Source: Candidatus Bipolaricaulota bacterium (lineage in GTDB: Bacteria > Bipolaricaulota > Bipolaricaulia > UBA7950 > UBA9294). From it: a stretch of DNA of 13,355 nucleotides. The stretch covers positions 1 to 13,355 of the forward strand of contig JAGGSM010000112.1 in NCBI GenBank assembly GCA_021159105.1. The letters run 5' to 3'. How positions within the stretch are numbered: the stretch's first letter is position 1; every line of letters begins with the position of its first letter. Under the pieces are notes generated by a model. The model did not search any database and had not been told where the DNA came from. It saw only the letters and a list, made by a program, of their open reading frames with translations. The position numbers and the translations under genes were made by a program. Of this stretch, positions 1 to 6,967 are shown one piece after another.

Positions 1-194
1 GGGATTGGACTGAGTATGTCAATCGGCCATTGTCAGGGTCGGAACTTGGCTCTGTACGGCGAAGCGTCAACAGACAGGCACCGTATGGATCTGCAGGTTG
101 GCAGAGCGACGTGTCTAGCAGGTATGGTTTGCAGGCGACCTTGCGTCCGCGTGGTCGGCCCCGCAAGATGAGGGATAGAAGTAGAAAAAAGTAG
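1..194 (+). CDS. REP-associated Y1 transposase (RAYT), C-terminal fragment cut by the window edge
   Basis: This is the 3' end of a gene that enters from the left edge. The first full codon is at position 3 and the stop (TAG) is at 192-194, leaving 63 visible residues. The tail reads as the C-terminus seen in REP-associated tyrosine (IS200/Y1-like) transposases. It has a VNRPLSGSELGSVRRSVNR segment, then an aromatic PYGSAGW stretch, then ATLRPRGRPRK and a basic end. From memory, RAYT proteins commonly carry 'VN-P-T-AEL--LRRSV-RG-PFG---W' followed by 'STLRPRGRPRK', so the match is specific although short. The catalytic HUH and Tyr residues lie outside the window, so activity cannot be judged. 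RAYTs are single-copy domesticated transposases thought to move REP-like palindromes. The motif right after the stop fits that idea. Confidence 0.82.
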   Translation, partial: DWTEYVNRPLSGSELGSVRRSVNRQAPYGSAGWQSDVSSRYGLQATLRPRGRPRKMRDRSRKK

Positions 195-208
195 CCTGTC
201 CCCTTTTT
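185..208. repeat. RAYT-associated A-tract/CCTGTCCCC/T-tract motif
   Basis: Immediately at the 3' end of the transposase fragment lies AAAAAAG (185-191), then TAGCCTGTCCC, then CTTTTT (203-208). The outer tracts are complementary (6 bp) and could form a weak hairpin. From memory, a GTAGCCTGTCCCC motif often lies next to RAYT genes in several bacterial phyla. That association is recalled and not checked. Only one copy is present in this window. It sits about 15 nt ahead of galE and just before its ribosome site. Confidence 0.5.
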
Positions 209-222
209 GGGAAGGAGGGAGT

Positions 223-1194
223 ATGATACTGATCACTGGCGGTGCGGGGTACGTGGGGAGCCATTGTGTGAAGGAGCTTCTTTCGCGCGGACGCGATGTT
301 GTTGTCTTCGATAGTCTCGATCAGGGAGTGCGAGAGGCGGTTCTCAGTGAGGATTTTGTTGAGGGGGATCTGCTTCGCGTCGAAGATCTGCAGCGTGCAT
401 TTGACCGGTATGAGATCGACTCCGTGATGCACTTTGCTGCTCTGGCGAGCGTCGGTGATTCGATGCGCAACCCGCAGCGTTATTACGAGAACAACGTGAT
501 CGGCACGCTGAATCTCCTGAATGCGATGCGCGAGCACGGAGTCAAACGACTGATCTTCTCCTCCAGTGCCGCTGTATACGGTGATCCTGATCTCGTCCCG
601 ATCCCTGAGGATCACCGCAAGCTTCCGAAGAATCCGTACGGTCGCACGAAGTGGATGATGGAGCAGGCGATGGCTGACTACTCGCAGGCCTATGGAGTGC
701 GCTACATCGCGCTTCGCTACTTCAACGCTGCCGGGTGCGATCCCGAGGGCCAATTGGGCGAGAATCACGACCCCGAGGAGCACCTGATCCCGATCGTGCT
801 CGATGTTGCACTGGGAAGGCGAGATGAAATCACGATTTTCGGCACGGACTATGATACTCCAGATGGCACCTGCATCCGTGATTACGTGCACGTGAACGAC
901 CTTGCTGTGGCGCATGTCCTCGCGCTCGACGCGCTCGGTGCTGGAGCGGAGAGCACGGCCTACAACTTGGGCATCGGAAACGGCTACTCCGTGCGTGAAG
1001 TGATCGAATCCTGCCGTCGCGTGACGGGGATCGATATCGCAGTGGGCGAAGGCGAGCGCCGCCCCGGGGACCCGGCTGTCCTCGTTGCCGACCCGACACG
1101 GGCGATGCGCGAGCTTCGCTGGCAGCCTCACTTCACCGATCTCGATGAGATCGTGGAGACGGCATGGCGGCAGCGCAGATCGACGGTGCATTGA
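223..1194 (+). CDS. galE: UDP-glucose 4-epimerase
   Basis: GalE interconverts UDP-glucose and UDP-galactose in the cytoplasm with bound NAD, feeding cell-surface polysaccharide or galactose metabolism. The 323-residue protein is an extended short-chain dehydrogenase. The Rossmann motif GGAGYVGSH is at residues 6-14. The conserved HFAALASVGDS segment is near 70-80, the catalytic serine lies in FSSSAAVYG (112-120), and the YxxxK pair is Y139/K143 in NPYGRTK. Substrate-side blocks RYFNAAG (165-171), IRDYVHVNDLA (218-228) and RRPGDP (279-284) are all intact. Length is close to the usual 330-340. The ATG at 223 is preceded by a strong GGAAGGAGGG site at 210-219. The gene stands alone between a transposase remnant and a toxin-antitoxin pair, so it may belong to a variable region. 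Specificity for N-acetylated sugars cannot be excluded. Confidence 0.93.
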   Translation: MILITGGAGYVGSHCVKELLSRGRDVVVFDSLDQGVREAVLSEDFVEGDLLRVEDLQRAFDRYEIDSVMHFAALASVGDSMRNPQRYYENNVIGTLNLLNAMREHGVKRLIFSSSAAVYGDPDLVPIPEDHRKLPKNPYGRTKWMMEQAMADYSQAYGVRYIALRYFNAAGCDPEGQLGENHDPEEHLIPIVLDVALGRRDEITIFGTDYDTPDGTCIRDYVHVNDLAVAHVLALDALGAGAESTAYNLGIGNGYSVREVIESCRRVTGIDIAVGEGERRPGDPAVLVADPTRAMRELRWQPHFTDLDEIVETAWRQRRSTVH

Positions 1195-1205
1195 GGTCAT
1201 CGGAC

Positions 1206-1250
1206 TTGCCTTCCTTGCGTGCGAAGGATATTGTTGTGAAGGATGTTGTC
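1206..1250 (+). promoter_or_regulatory. Candidate promoter and direct-repeat operator of the MntA-HepT module
   Basis: A possible sigma70 promoter has -35 TTGCCT (1206-1211) and -10 TATTGT (1229-1234) with a 17-bp spacer, each box matching consensus at 4 of 6 positions. Overlapping the -10 is a direct repeat: GAAGGATATTGT at 1223-1234 and GAAGGATGTTGT at 1238-1249 (11 of 12 identical, 15-bp period). A repeat there would suit autoregulation by the antitoxin, but this is inference from position only. Confidence 0.35.
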
Positions 1251-1285
1251 ACGCCAGCGGATGAATTAGGCCGACTGAGGAGAAG

Positions 1286-1591
1286 ATGAAGGACTCAGAT
1301 CTTGATGCCGTGCGAAAGATAGTCTTCTCTGGCCTTGGTGAGCACAAGGCGCGTATCTTTCTCTTCGGCTCAAGAGCAAACGGGAAAGCGGGAAGGGCGT
1401 CTGACATCGATGTTGGGGTGCTCCCTGTCGATGAGCTGCCGATCGGGCTGTTGAGTGAGATCCGTTCCTCTCTTGAAGAGAGCAACGTCCCCTATGAAGT
1501 TGATCTTGTCGACCTCTCACATGTGGACCAAGAGTTTCGCAGACACGTCATGGAGGAGGGAATATTGTGGAGAGACTCAGGCAACGACTAG
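1286..1591 (+). CDS. mntA: MNT-domain nucleotidyltransferase antitoxin
   Basis: A 101-residue minimal nucleotidyltransferase. The defining GSX10DXD signature is exact: G28-S29, ten residues, then D40-I-D42, with a third acidic residue at D73 in EVDLVD. That is the complete metal-binding triad of this fold. In characterised MntA-HepT pairs (type VII toxin-antitoxin) the MNT protein transfers AMP to a tyrosine of the HEPN toxin and so silences it. The start ATG has a GAGGAG ribosome site at 1277-1282. The coding region overlaps hepT by 25 bp, so the two are very likely cotranscribed and translationally coupled. It could in principle be another small nucleotidyltransferase, but the HEPN partner makes the antitoxin role the best reading. 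Confidence 0.88.
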   Translation: MKDSDLDAVRKIVFSGLGEHKARIFLFGSRANGKAGRASDIDVGVLPVDELPIGLLSEIRSSLEESNVPYEVDLVDLSHVDQEFRRHVMEEGILWRDSGND

Positions 1592-1968
1592 AGACAGCGC
1601 AGCAGGCCTTGCGGAAGCTGAGTGAGATTCTCTCGGGACAAGCTGCAAGCGATGTCGTTCGTGACGCCGCAATTCAACGATTTGAGTACACGTTCGAGGC
1701 GATGCGGAAGGCCGCGCAGCTCTTCCTGCGCGTGGTCGAGGGTTTTGAGGTTGGTTCTCCAAAGGCTGTCATCCGAACATCCTTGCAGGTGGGATTGCTA
1801 GACGCTGATCAGACAAGACTCGCGCTGCAGATGGCGGACGATCGTAACTTGACCATTCATACCTACAACGAAACTGTCGCTGAAGAAATCTTTGCGCACA
1901 TTCCAGCATATTCCCGGCTTATAGCTGATTGGCTGCAGTCGATGCGCGATCGCATCAATCTAATCTAG
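1567..1968 (+). CDS. hepT: HEPN-domain toxin of the MntA-HepT system (HI0074 family)
   Basis: A 133-residue, mostly helical HEPN protein. The RNase signature R-X4-6-H is present as R93-NLTI-H98. It is followed by T99-Y100, giving the full RX4HXY motif in which the tyrosine is the known target of AMP addition by MntA. HepT cleaves RNA and arrests growth when not modified. The start is GTG at 1567, with a strong GGAGGAGGG at 1552-1560 inside the mntA 3' end. The last 25 bp of mntA overlap it. Both partners keep their catalytic residues, so the module looks intact. It ends 24 bp from the stop of the opposing Moco operon, with no clear terminator between them. Confidence 0.88.
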   Translation: MERLRQRLETAQQALRKLSEILSGQAASDVVRDAAIQRFEYTFEAMRKAAQLFLRVVEGFEVGSPKAVIRTSLQVGLLDADQTRLALQMADDRNLTIHTYNETVAEEIFAHIPAYSRLIADWLQSMRDRINLI

Positions 1969-1992
1969 ATCCGCCTTAGTTGCCAAAGAAGG

Positions 1993-2502
1993 TTAGTGGA
2001 ACTCGTGCTCGCTGTCCCCGCCACCGCGCAGGATGGCTACGGCGTGCGGAATGGCCGGCATGATCACTTCCAGTCCTTCTGTCACCGCCTTCGGGCTTCC
2101 CGGGAGGTTGACGATCAGGGTGCGGCCCCTTATTCCTGCCACTGCGCGGGAGAGCATGGCATGCGGCGTCACTCTCGTTCCGCGTGCGCGCATCGCCTCC
2201 GCTAGGCCCGGCGCCTCGCGCTGAATCACATCCCGCGTCGCCTCCGGGGTGATGTCGCGTGGGGCAAAGCCCGTACCTCCGGTCGTGAGGATGAGGTCCA
2301 GCTTGAGATTCTCAGCCCAATCGATGAGGGTGGTGGATATCTCTTCCTTCATATCCGCGACGATCGCGCTCTCCTCGACTGTGCAGCGAAGTGATTCCTT
2401 GACCAGTCGCTCGATCAACGGTCCGCTCTCATCCTCTCTTTCCCCTCGCGATGAGCGGTCGCTGATCGTCAGTATCCCTACCCTGATCAACTGATCGCTC
2501 AT
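1993..2502 (-). CDS. mog: Molybdopterin adenylyltransferase (MogA/MoaB family)
   Basis: This protein activates molybdopterin with ATP to give adenylyl-molybdopterin, the substrate for MoeA. With the ATG at 2502 the product is 169 residues, close to the MoaB/MogA length. Visible motifs are LTISDRSSRGEREDESG near residues 11-27, the nucleotide/MPT loop TTGGTGFAPRDITPEAT (73-89) and NLPGSPKAV (132-140). An upstream in-frame ATG at 2559 exists but would run far into moeA. The chosen ATG forms an ATGA overlap with the moeA stop (2499-2502), the pattern used elsewhere in this operon. It is the last gene of the nine-gene unit. MogA and MoaB cannot be separated safely by sequence alone, but as the only such gene in the cluster it should do the adenylylation. 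Confidence 0.9.
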   Translation of the reverse strand: MSDQLIRVGILTISDRSSRGEREDESGPLIERLVKESLRCTVEESAIVADMKEEISTTLIDWAENLKLDLILTTGGTGFAPRDITPEATRDVIQREAPGLAEAMRARGTRVTPHAMLSRAVAGIRGRTLIVNLPGSPKAVTEGLEVIMPAIPHAVAILRGGGDSEHEFH

Positions 2503-3737
2503 AGCATGTCTCCCAACAAGATCACTTGAACGCGCGCACCCGGCTCTGCCCTGCTCCAATCCTCTGGGATGATCGCCAGGCCGTCGGCCTCCACCATCGA
2601 TGTCAGAATCCCCGAGCCCTGATTGCCAGTGAGGTGGGCGACGTACCCGTCCTCTGTCTCTTCCAGCTTGACCCGCACGAAGTGGCGACGGTCGTCCTTC
2701 CCTGAGATCTCATCCGCGAGGACGGCTCTCACCATGCGGTGCTCCATGTCCCTTGCCCCGAGCATGGAGAGGATCATCGGGCGGGCGAACATCTCGAAGG
2801 AGACCATCGCCGACACGGGGTTCCCGGGCATCCCCAACACCGGCACGCTCCTGCCAGCGAGCGTGATGTGGCCGAAGGCGAGCGGTTTGCCCGGCTTCAT
2901 GCGCACGCGCCAGAAGTCGATCTCCCCCTCCTGCGCAAGGACCCTCTTCACCATGTCGAAATCACCGACGGAGACGCCGCCGGAGACGACCAGCAGGTCG
3001 ATCCCCTGCTCTATCCCCCGGCGAATCTTGTCCTTGATCTCTGAGTTGTTATCTGAAGCGATGCCGAGGAGAACCGGCTCCCCGCCGTACTTCAACACCT
3101 GCGCCGCGTTGGAGTAGCCGTTCGCGTTTCGGATCTTCCCCGGCGCGAGTGGGGCGTCGATCGCCACGACCTCATCCCCTGTTGCGAGCACGCCGACGCG
3201 CGGTCGCATCGTCACTTCGACCTCGCTCTTCCCGATCGAGGCGAGCATCCCGATGTCCTGAGGGCGGAGGCGCCGGCCGCGCTTGAGGACGATGTCTCCT
3301 TCCTTCACGTCCTCCCCCGCGCAGCGGACCTCCTTTCCCACTGGGATGGGCTGCGCGATCTCGATGAACTCTCCGTCTTTTCGCGTGCGCTCGAAGCGCA
3401 CCACCGCGTCCGCCCCGGCCGGGATCGGGGCACCGGTCATGATGCGGATCGCCGTACCGGCTGTGACCGGCTCAGCCGACACGTAGCCAGCGGGAAGCTC
3501 GGAGGTGACGCGCAGCCTGACAGGCTTGTCGACGCTCGCTTCTTCCGTATCCTTGGCTTGTATTGCATACCCATCCATCGCAGTGTTCGCGTGCGGGGGG
3601 ATGTCATACCCGGCTATCACATCGCGCGCTAGCACCCGCCCCAGCGCAGAGAGGATCGGGACTGATTCTGCTTCGAGCATCTTGAGGTGCCTCAGCACGC
3701 GCTCTTGTGCCTCCTCGACGCTGAGCATCGGGTACAT
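2499..3737 (-). CDS. moeA: Molybdopterin molybdenumtransferase
   Basis: MoeA inserts molybdate, or tungstate in tungsten users, into adenylylated molybdopterin. From the ATG at 3737 the protein has 412 residues, matching the usual ~410. In that numbering it shows TAMDGYA (52-58), IMTGAPIPAGAD (99-110), ATGDEV (185-190), SGGVSVGDFDMV (252-263), MKPGKP (280-285) and GMPGNPVS (302-309). These cover the N-terminal domains and the MoCF-biosynthesis domain, followed by a C-terminal domain IV. Upstream in-frame ATGs at 3797 and 3782 would add a poly-arginine stretch overlapping moaE and seem unlikely. The ATG at 3737 lies 5 nt after the moaE stop. The nearest purine-rich site (GGAAGGA) is about 15 nt away, so coupling to moaE translation is probable. 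Only one MoeA is present in the cluster. Confidence 0.92.
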   Translation of the reverse strand: MYPMLSVEEAQERVLRHLKMLEAESVPILSALGRVLARDVIAGYDIPPHANTAMDGYAIQAKDTEEASVDKPVRLRVTSELPAGYVSAEPVTAGTAIRIMTGAPIPAGADAVVRFERTRKDGEFIEIAQPIPVGKEVRCAGEDVKEGDIVLKRGRRLRPQDIGMLASIGKSEVEVTMRPRVGVLATGDEVVAIDAPLAPGKIRNANGYSNAAQVLKYGGEPVLLGIASDNNSEIKDKIRRGIEQGIDLLVVSGGVSVGDFDMVKRVLAQEGEIDFWRVRMKPGKPLAFGHITLAGRSVPVLGMPGNPVSAMVSFEMFARPMILSMLGARDMEHRMVRAVLADEISGKDDRRHFVRVKLEETEDGYVAHLTGNQGSGILTSMVEADGLAIIPEDWSRAEPGARVQVILLGDML

Positions 3738-3742
3738 CTCTG

Positions 3743-4168
3743 TCAACTCTCTTCCTTCCACTCTTCTCCTCCTCCTTCCCATACCTCTTTCTTCCAAATG
3801 GGGACGATCTCCTTGAGCCGATCGATCGCGTAGTGCAGGGCATCGAACATCTCTTCTCTGTGCGCCGCTGATAGGGCGATGACGACAGAGACCTCCCCAA
3901 CGGGAAGCACCCCCGTGCGGTGGACGATAGCGACCCTCCTTATCGTGGGCCAGTGATCCTTCACTTCCTGACAGATCCGCTTCATCTCGGATGCGGCCAT
4001 CTCCGGATACGCCTCGTACACCAGGTGCTGCACACTGCGCTCACCCGCGTCCCGGCGGACGACGCCGACGAACGTCGCCACCGCACCGATCGCCGGTTCG
4101 TTCAGCGCGGAGACGATCTGTTCAACGCTGACAGGGTCTTCCGTGAGCATGACGATATCCGCCGGCAT
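3743..4168 (-). CDS. moaE: Molybdopterin synthase catalytic (large) subunit
   Basis: MoaE, with thiocarboxylated MoaD, converts cPMP to molybdopterin by adding the two dithiolene sulfurs. From the ATG at 4168 it has 141 residues, slightly below the usual ~150. Key segments are GAVATFVGVVRRD (28-40), YEAYPEMA (51-58), VHRTGVLPVGEVSV (82-95), an HR at 103-104, and DRLKEIVPIWKKE (116-128). K119 and K126 align with the catalytic lysines numbered the same in E. coli MoaE. The open frame extends to 4258, but that part overlaps moaD and has no family likeness. The chosen ATG has GGAGGT seven nt upstream (4176-4181), supplied by the last codons of moaD. The stop of moaD and this ATG are separated by one base. 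Confidence 0.93.
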   Translation of the reverse strand: MPADIVMLTEDPVSVEQIVSALNEPAIGAVATFVGVVRRDAGERSVQHLVYEAYPEMAASEMKRICQEVKDHWPTIRRVAIVHRTGVLPVGEVSVVIALSAAHREEMFDALHYAIDRLKEIVPIWKKEVWEGGGEEWKEES

Positions 4169-4169
4169 C

Positions 4170-4418
4170 TCACCCACCTCCAACCGGCGGCAGGAGTGCA
4201 ACCTCGTCGCCGTTTTGGAGGATCGTCTCAGGGGCGGCAATTGCATGGTTGATGGCAAGCTTGCTGTAGGGAAGGTACTTTCCCAGTCCGGGATAGTCCG
4301 CGCTCAGGCGATCGATCAGATCTGACAGGCGCGCACCGTGCGGTAGGGAAAGCTCGATCACCCCCTTGCCGGTGAACTCTCGCGGGGCGGCGAACAGGCG
4401 TACGGTGACCACGATCAT
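4170..4418 (-). CDS. moaD: Molybdopterin synthase sulfur-carrier (small) subunit
   Basis: MoaD is a beta-grasp, ubiquitin-like sulfur carrier. Its C-terminal Gly-Gly is adenylylated by MoeB and converted to a thiocarboxylate that donates sulfur in MoaE. From the ATG at 4418 it has 82 residues (E. coli MoaD 81). It begins MIVVTVRLFAAPRE and ends LQNGDEVALLPPVGGG, the classic family end. An alternative in-frame ATG at 4433 would add MTSNA and overlap moaC by 11 bp. It has AGGGGAGG only 3 nt upstream, so neither start has ideal spacing. No MoeB partner is encoded in this window. The GGA-GGT codons of the tail also form the moaE ribosome site. Confidence 0.9.
   Translation of the reverse strand: MIVVTVRLFAAPREFTGKGVIELSLPHGARLSDLIDRLSADYPGLGKYLPYSKLAINHAIAAPETILQNGDEVALLPPVGGG
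4176..4181 (-). promoter_or_regulatory. Ribosome site of moaE made from the moaD Gly-Gly codons
   Basis: The end of moaD reads GTT-GGA-GGT-GGG-TGA, then one G and the moaE ATG. GGAGGT encodes part of the Gly tail used for thiocarboxylation. It is also the only strong Shine-Dalgarno site for moaE (7-nt spacer). The junction is laid out like moaA-moaC. Confidence 0.8.
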
Positions 4419-4422
4419 CGCA

Positions 4423-4923
4423 TTAGATGTCATCTTCCTCCCCCTCGCGCACGAACGTGCCACTCTTTCCCCCACTCTTGCGAACGAGGCGGATCCGCCC
4501 GATCACCATCGTGCGCTCCACCGCCTTTGCCATGTCGTAGATCGTCAGGGCGGCCACCGACACCGCGGTGAGTGCCTCCATCTCCACCCCCGTTCGGCCA
4601 ACGCATTTCGCTGTTGCCTCGATGTCGATGGTCCCAGTATCTGCATGCACTGAGAAGCGCACCTCGACGTCGGTCAGCGGGATGGGATGGCAGAGTGGGA
4701 CCAGCTCGCCAGTGCGCTTGGCGGCCATGATCCCGGCGATCTGCGCCGTCGTCAATACGTTCCCTTTCGCCACCTTCCCCTCCACGATCATCTTGCAGGT
4801 GGAGGGTGACATTGTGATCCTCCCGCGTGCAACAGCGATCCGCTCCGTCTCGTCCTTGCTGCTTACGTCCACCATGTGAATGCGCCCTTCGCTATCCACA
4901 TGTGTAAGCTCATTCTTCTTCAT
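4423..4923 (-). CDS. moaC: Cyclic pyranopterin monophosphate synthase
   Basis: MoaC converts the MoaA product (3',8-cyclo-7,8-dihydro-GTP) into cPMP. From the ATG at 4923 the product is 166 residues, close to the 161 of E. coli. Signatures are HMVDVSSKDETERIAVARG near 16-34, KGNVLTTAQIAGIMAAK (53-69), LCHPIPLTDVEV (77-88), GVEMEALTAVSVAALTIYDMAKAVE (112-136) and RKSGGKSG near 149-155. H79, D130 and K133 fit the catalytic H77, D128 and K131 of the E. coli enzyme with a constant offset of two. The usual DMCKA is DMAKA here. An upstream in-frame ATG at 4965 overlaps moaA and lacks support. The ribosome site GGAGGT (4928-4933) lies in the moaA tail, and one base separates the moaA stop from this ATG. 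Confidence 0.94.
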   Translation of the reverse strand: MKKNELTHVDSEGRIHMVDVSSKDETERIAVARGRITMSPSTCKMIVEGKVAKGNVLTTAQIAGIMAAKRTGELVPLCHPIPLTDVEVRFSVHADTGTIDIEATAKCVGRTGVEMEALTAVSVAALTIYDMAKAVERTMVIGRIRLVRKSGGKSGTFVREGEEDDI

Positions 4924-4924
4924 C

Positions 4925-5908
4925 TCAACCTCCAATCTGCGACATCTGGCGATCGCGCGGGGCATCGCTTGCCAGTCCGTGCCCGAGCGGCTTCCTGTCT
5001 ATCCCTTCGATGAGTAGATCCCTGATCTCATCATCCGTTGCCCCGGCGCGCAGCGGTTCCTTGACGTCGATCTCGATCGGGGAGAGGAGGCAGGGGCGAA
5101 TCTTCCCATCGGCGGTCAGGCGGATCCGATTGCAGGTAGCGCAGAACGGGCTACTGAACGTTGAGATGAACCCGATCTGCCCAGCACCGGCGCTCGTTCC
5201 AGAAAGGCGGTAGACACGCGCCGGTCCTTCCTCCCGCAGGGACTGAAGTGGCCCGAGGGCCTCCTCGATGCGCGCGCGAACCTCGTCCCCGGACACATAG
5301 CGGGAGGAGAAGTCCTCGCTCGAGCTTCCGATCGGCATCCACTCGATGAACCTCACCTGAAACCCGTCCCTTGCCATCGAGGCAAGGTCGGCGACCTCAT
5401 CGTCGTTTATCCCTCGCATCACGACTGCGTTCAGCTTTATCGGAACGAGGCCCGCCTCCTGCGCGGCAGCGATACCGGAGAGCGTGTCATCGAGGCTCCC
5501 CAGGCGGGTGATCTGCCTGAATCGATCCGGGCGCAAGCTGTCCAGGCTGATGTTCACCCGGGACAGCCCCGCGCGGGCAAGCTGCTCGGCGTAGCGCGGC
5601 AGGAGCGAGCCGTTCGTCGTCAGCGTGACCTCATCGATTCCGGAGATATCTGAGATGGCAGCGACGAGATCGACGATCCCCTCGCGCACGAGCGGCTCCC
5701 CCCCGGTGAGGCGAACCTTCCTGATTCCAAGCGTGGCCGCGGCACGCACAACGCGGATGATCTCCTCGTAGCGCAGCACCTCCGCGTGTGGACATGATCT
5801 CACCCCGGAGGCGGGCATGCAGTAGATGCAGCGAAAGTTGCAGCGATCGGTCACCGAGACGCGCAGGTAGGTGATCCTCCGGCCAAATCTGTCTATGTTT
5901 TCAGTCAT
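4925..5908 (-). CDS. moaA: GTP 3',8-cyclase (radical SAM)
   Basis: MoaA is the radical-SAM enzyme that starts molybdopterin synthesis from GTP. The 327-residue protein has both [4Fe-4S] motifs. The N-terminal CX3CX2C is C23/C27/C30 in DRCNFRCIYCMP. The C-terminal CX2CX13C is C256/C259/C273 in SPFCATCNRIRLTADGKIRPC. The SAM-binding GGEP is at 69-72 and TTNG at 97-100. The chain ends MSQIGG, keeping the terminal Gly-Gly required for activity in characterised MoaA. The ATG at 5908 has AGGAG about 8 nt upstream, and the wtpC stop TAG is part of that TAGGAG. Its oxygen-sensitive clusters fit an anaerobic or low-oxygen host. Confidence 0.95.
   Translation of the reverse strand: MTENIDRFGRRITYLRVSVTDRCNFRCIYCMPASGVRSCPHAEVLRYEEIIRVVRAAATLGIRKVRLTGGEPLVREGIVDLVAAISDISGIDEVTLTTNGSLLPRYAEQLARAGLSRVNISLDSLRPDRFRQITRLGSLDDTLSGIAAAQEAGLVPIKLNAVVMRGINDDEVADLASMARDGFQVRFIEWMPIGSSSEDFSSRYVSGDEVRARIEEALGPLQSLREEGPARVYRLSGTSAGAGQIGFISTFSSPFCATCNRIRLTADGKIRPCLLSPIEIDVKEPLRAGATDDEIRDLLIEGIDRKPLGHGLASDAPRDRQMSQIGG
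4928..4933 (-). promoter_or_regulatory. Ribosome site of moaC made from the moaA Gly-Gly codons
   Basis: The last sense codons of moaA are ATT-GGA-GGT, followed by TGA, one G, then the moaC ATG. GGAGGT is therefore both the essential C-terminal Gly-Gly of MoaA and the Shine-Dalgarno sequence of moaC, with a 4-nt spacer. Confidence 0.8.
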
Positions 5909-5917
5909 TGTACGCTC

Positions 5918-6967
5918 CTAGAAAACGTGCACCGCCGACGCCTTGAACGCGATGTATACCTCCATCCCCACCTCAAGTGCCATCTGCGTAAGCGACCTTC
6001 TGGTGATGATAACCACAAACGGGAGCGGCACACAGACCGTGACGTAGATCAGGGGTCCGCGATCGACGATCTTGCTGATCCTCCCACTGTATGAATTGCG
6101 CGCGCTCGAATCCAGCTTCCCGCGCGAGATGAGGATGTCCTCGGGCCTGATGGAGACGTGCGCTGGGCCGTGACGATCGGTGACGACGGCGATTTTGATC
6201 CCATCAATCGAGAGCACGCTCCCCTCCTCCTGGTGCTTGATGACTCCGGTGAACAGGTTTCGCGCCCCCATGAAGCGGGCGACGAACTGTGATGCGGGAT
6301 GGCGAAATATGTCATCGACTGTGCCCACCTGCTCGATCCTCCCGCTGTTGATCACCGCGATCCGGTCACCGAGCGAGATCGCCTCCTCGAAGTCGTGCGT
6401 GACGTGCAGAGTCGTTGTGGACAGTCGATCGTGCGCGCGGGACAGCTCCTGCTGGAGGGACTCACGCCGCTCCGGGTCGAGCGCGGAGAGCGGCTCATCG
6501 AGAAGGAGGAGGCGCGGCTCGATGACGAGGGCGCGGGCGAGCGCCACGCGCTGCTTCTCCCCACCGCTCAAGCTCGCCGGCATGCGCGGTAGGAGGTGCT
6601 CGATCCCCAACAACCTGGCGGCCTCTTGAACCTTAGTGATTGCGCTGTGCCGGTCGATCCGCCGCATGTCAAGGCCAAAGCCGAGGTTCCGTTCGACGCT
6701 TAAGTGAGGGAAGAGCATGTAGTCCTGATAGACAAACCCGATGCGTCGATCCTCCGGCGGGAGGTGGGTGATCTCCTCGCCTTCGACCGTGATCCTCCCG
6801 GAGCGCACCGGGTGCAGCCCAGCGATCGTCTCCAGCAGGATCGTCTTCCCCGCCCCGGTCGGTCCGAGGATGATCGTGTACTCGCCCCTGTTCGCGTTGA
6901 GGGAGAAGTCGCGCAGGGCGAAGCCTCCGATTTCGACGTTGAGAGCATCGATGGCGAGGTAGGTCAT
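5918..6967 (-). CDS. wtpC: Tungstate/molybdate ABC transporter ATP-binding protein
   Basis: The ATPase of the oxyanion importer, acting on the inner face of the membrane. From the ATG at 6967 it has 349 residues. It carries Walker A GPTGAGKT (35-42), Q-loop Q81 in VYQDYMLFPHLS, signature LSGGEKQR (133-140), Walker B LLLLDEP (153-159), SALD (161-164) and the H-loop H191. A C-terminal TOBE-like regulatory domain covers roughly 240-349. Such domains bind molybdate or tungstate in ModC-type proteins and can trans-inhibit transport. The open frame continues upstream to 7627, but that part is the permease gene read in another frame. The ATG at 6967 overlaps the permease stop as ATGA and follows GGGAGGAG, so the start is secure. 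Confidence 0.92.
   Translation of the reverse strand: MTYLAIDALNVEIGGFALRDFSLNANRGEYTIILGPTGAGKTILLETIAGLHPVRSGRITVEGEEITHLPPEDRRIGFVYQDYMLFPHLSVERNLGFGLDMRRIDRHSAITKVQEAARLLGIEHLLPRMPASLSGGEKQRVALARALVIEPRLLLLDEPLSALDPERRESLQQELSRAHDRLSTTTLHVTHDFEEAISLGDRIAVINSGRIEQVGTVDDIFRHPASQFVARFMGARNLFTGVIKHQEEGSVLSIDGIKIAVVTDRHGPAHVSIRPEDILISRGKLDSSARNSYSGRISKIVDRGPLIYVTVCVPLPFVVIITRRSLTQMALEVGMEVYIAFKASAVHVF

Noticed and set aside
115..1200. Long minus-strand open frame (361 codons) opposite galE
   Set aside because: It lies fully antisense to a complete galE and has no recognisable motif. Long antisense frames are common in GC-rich codon patterns.
1969..1992. Bidirectional terminator between hepT and mog
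   Set aside because: Only a 4-bp CTAA/TTAG pairing is visible and no T-tract follows.
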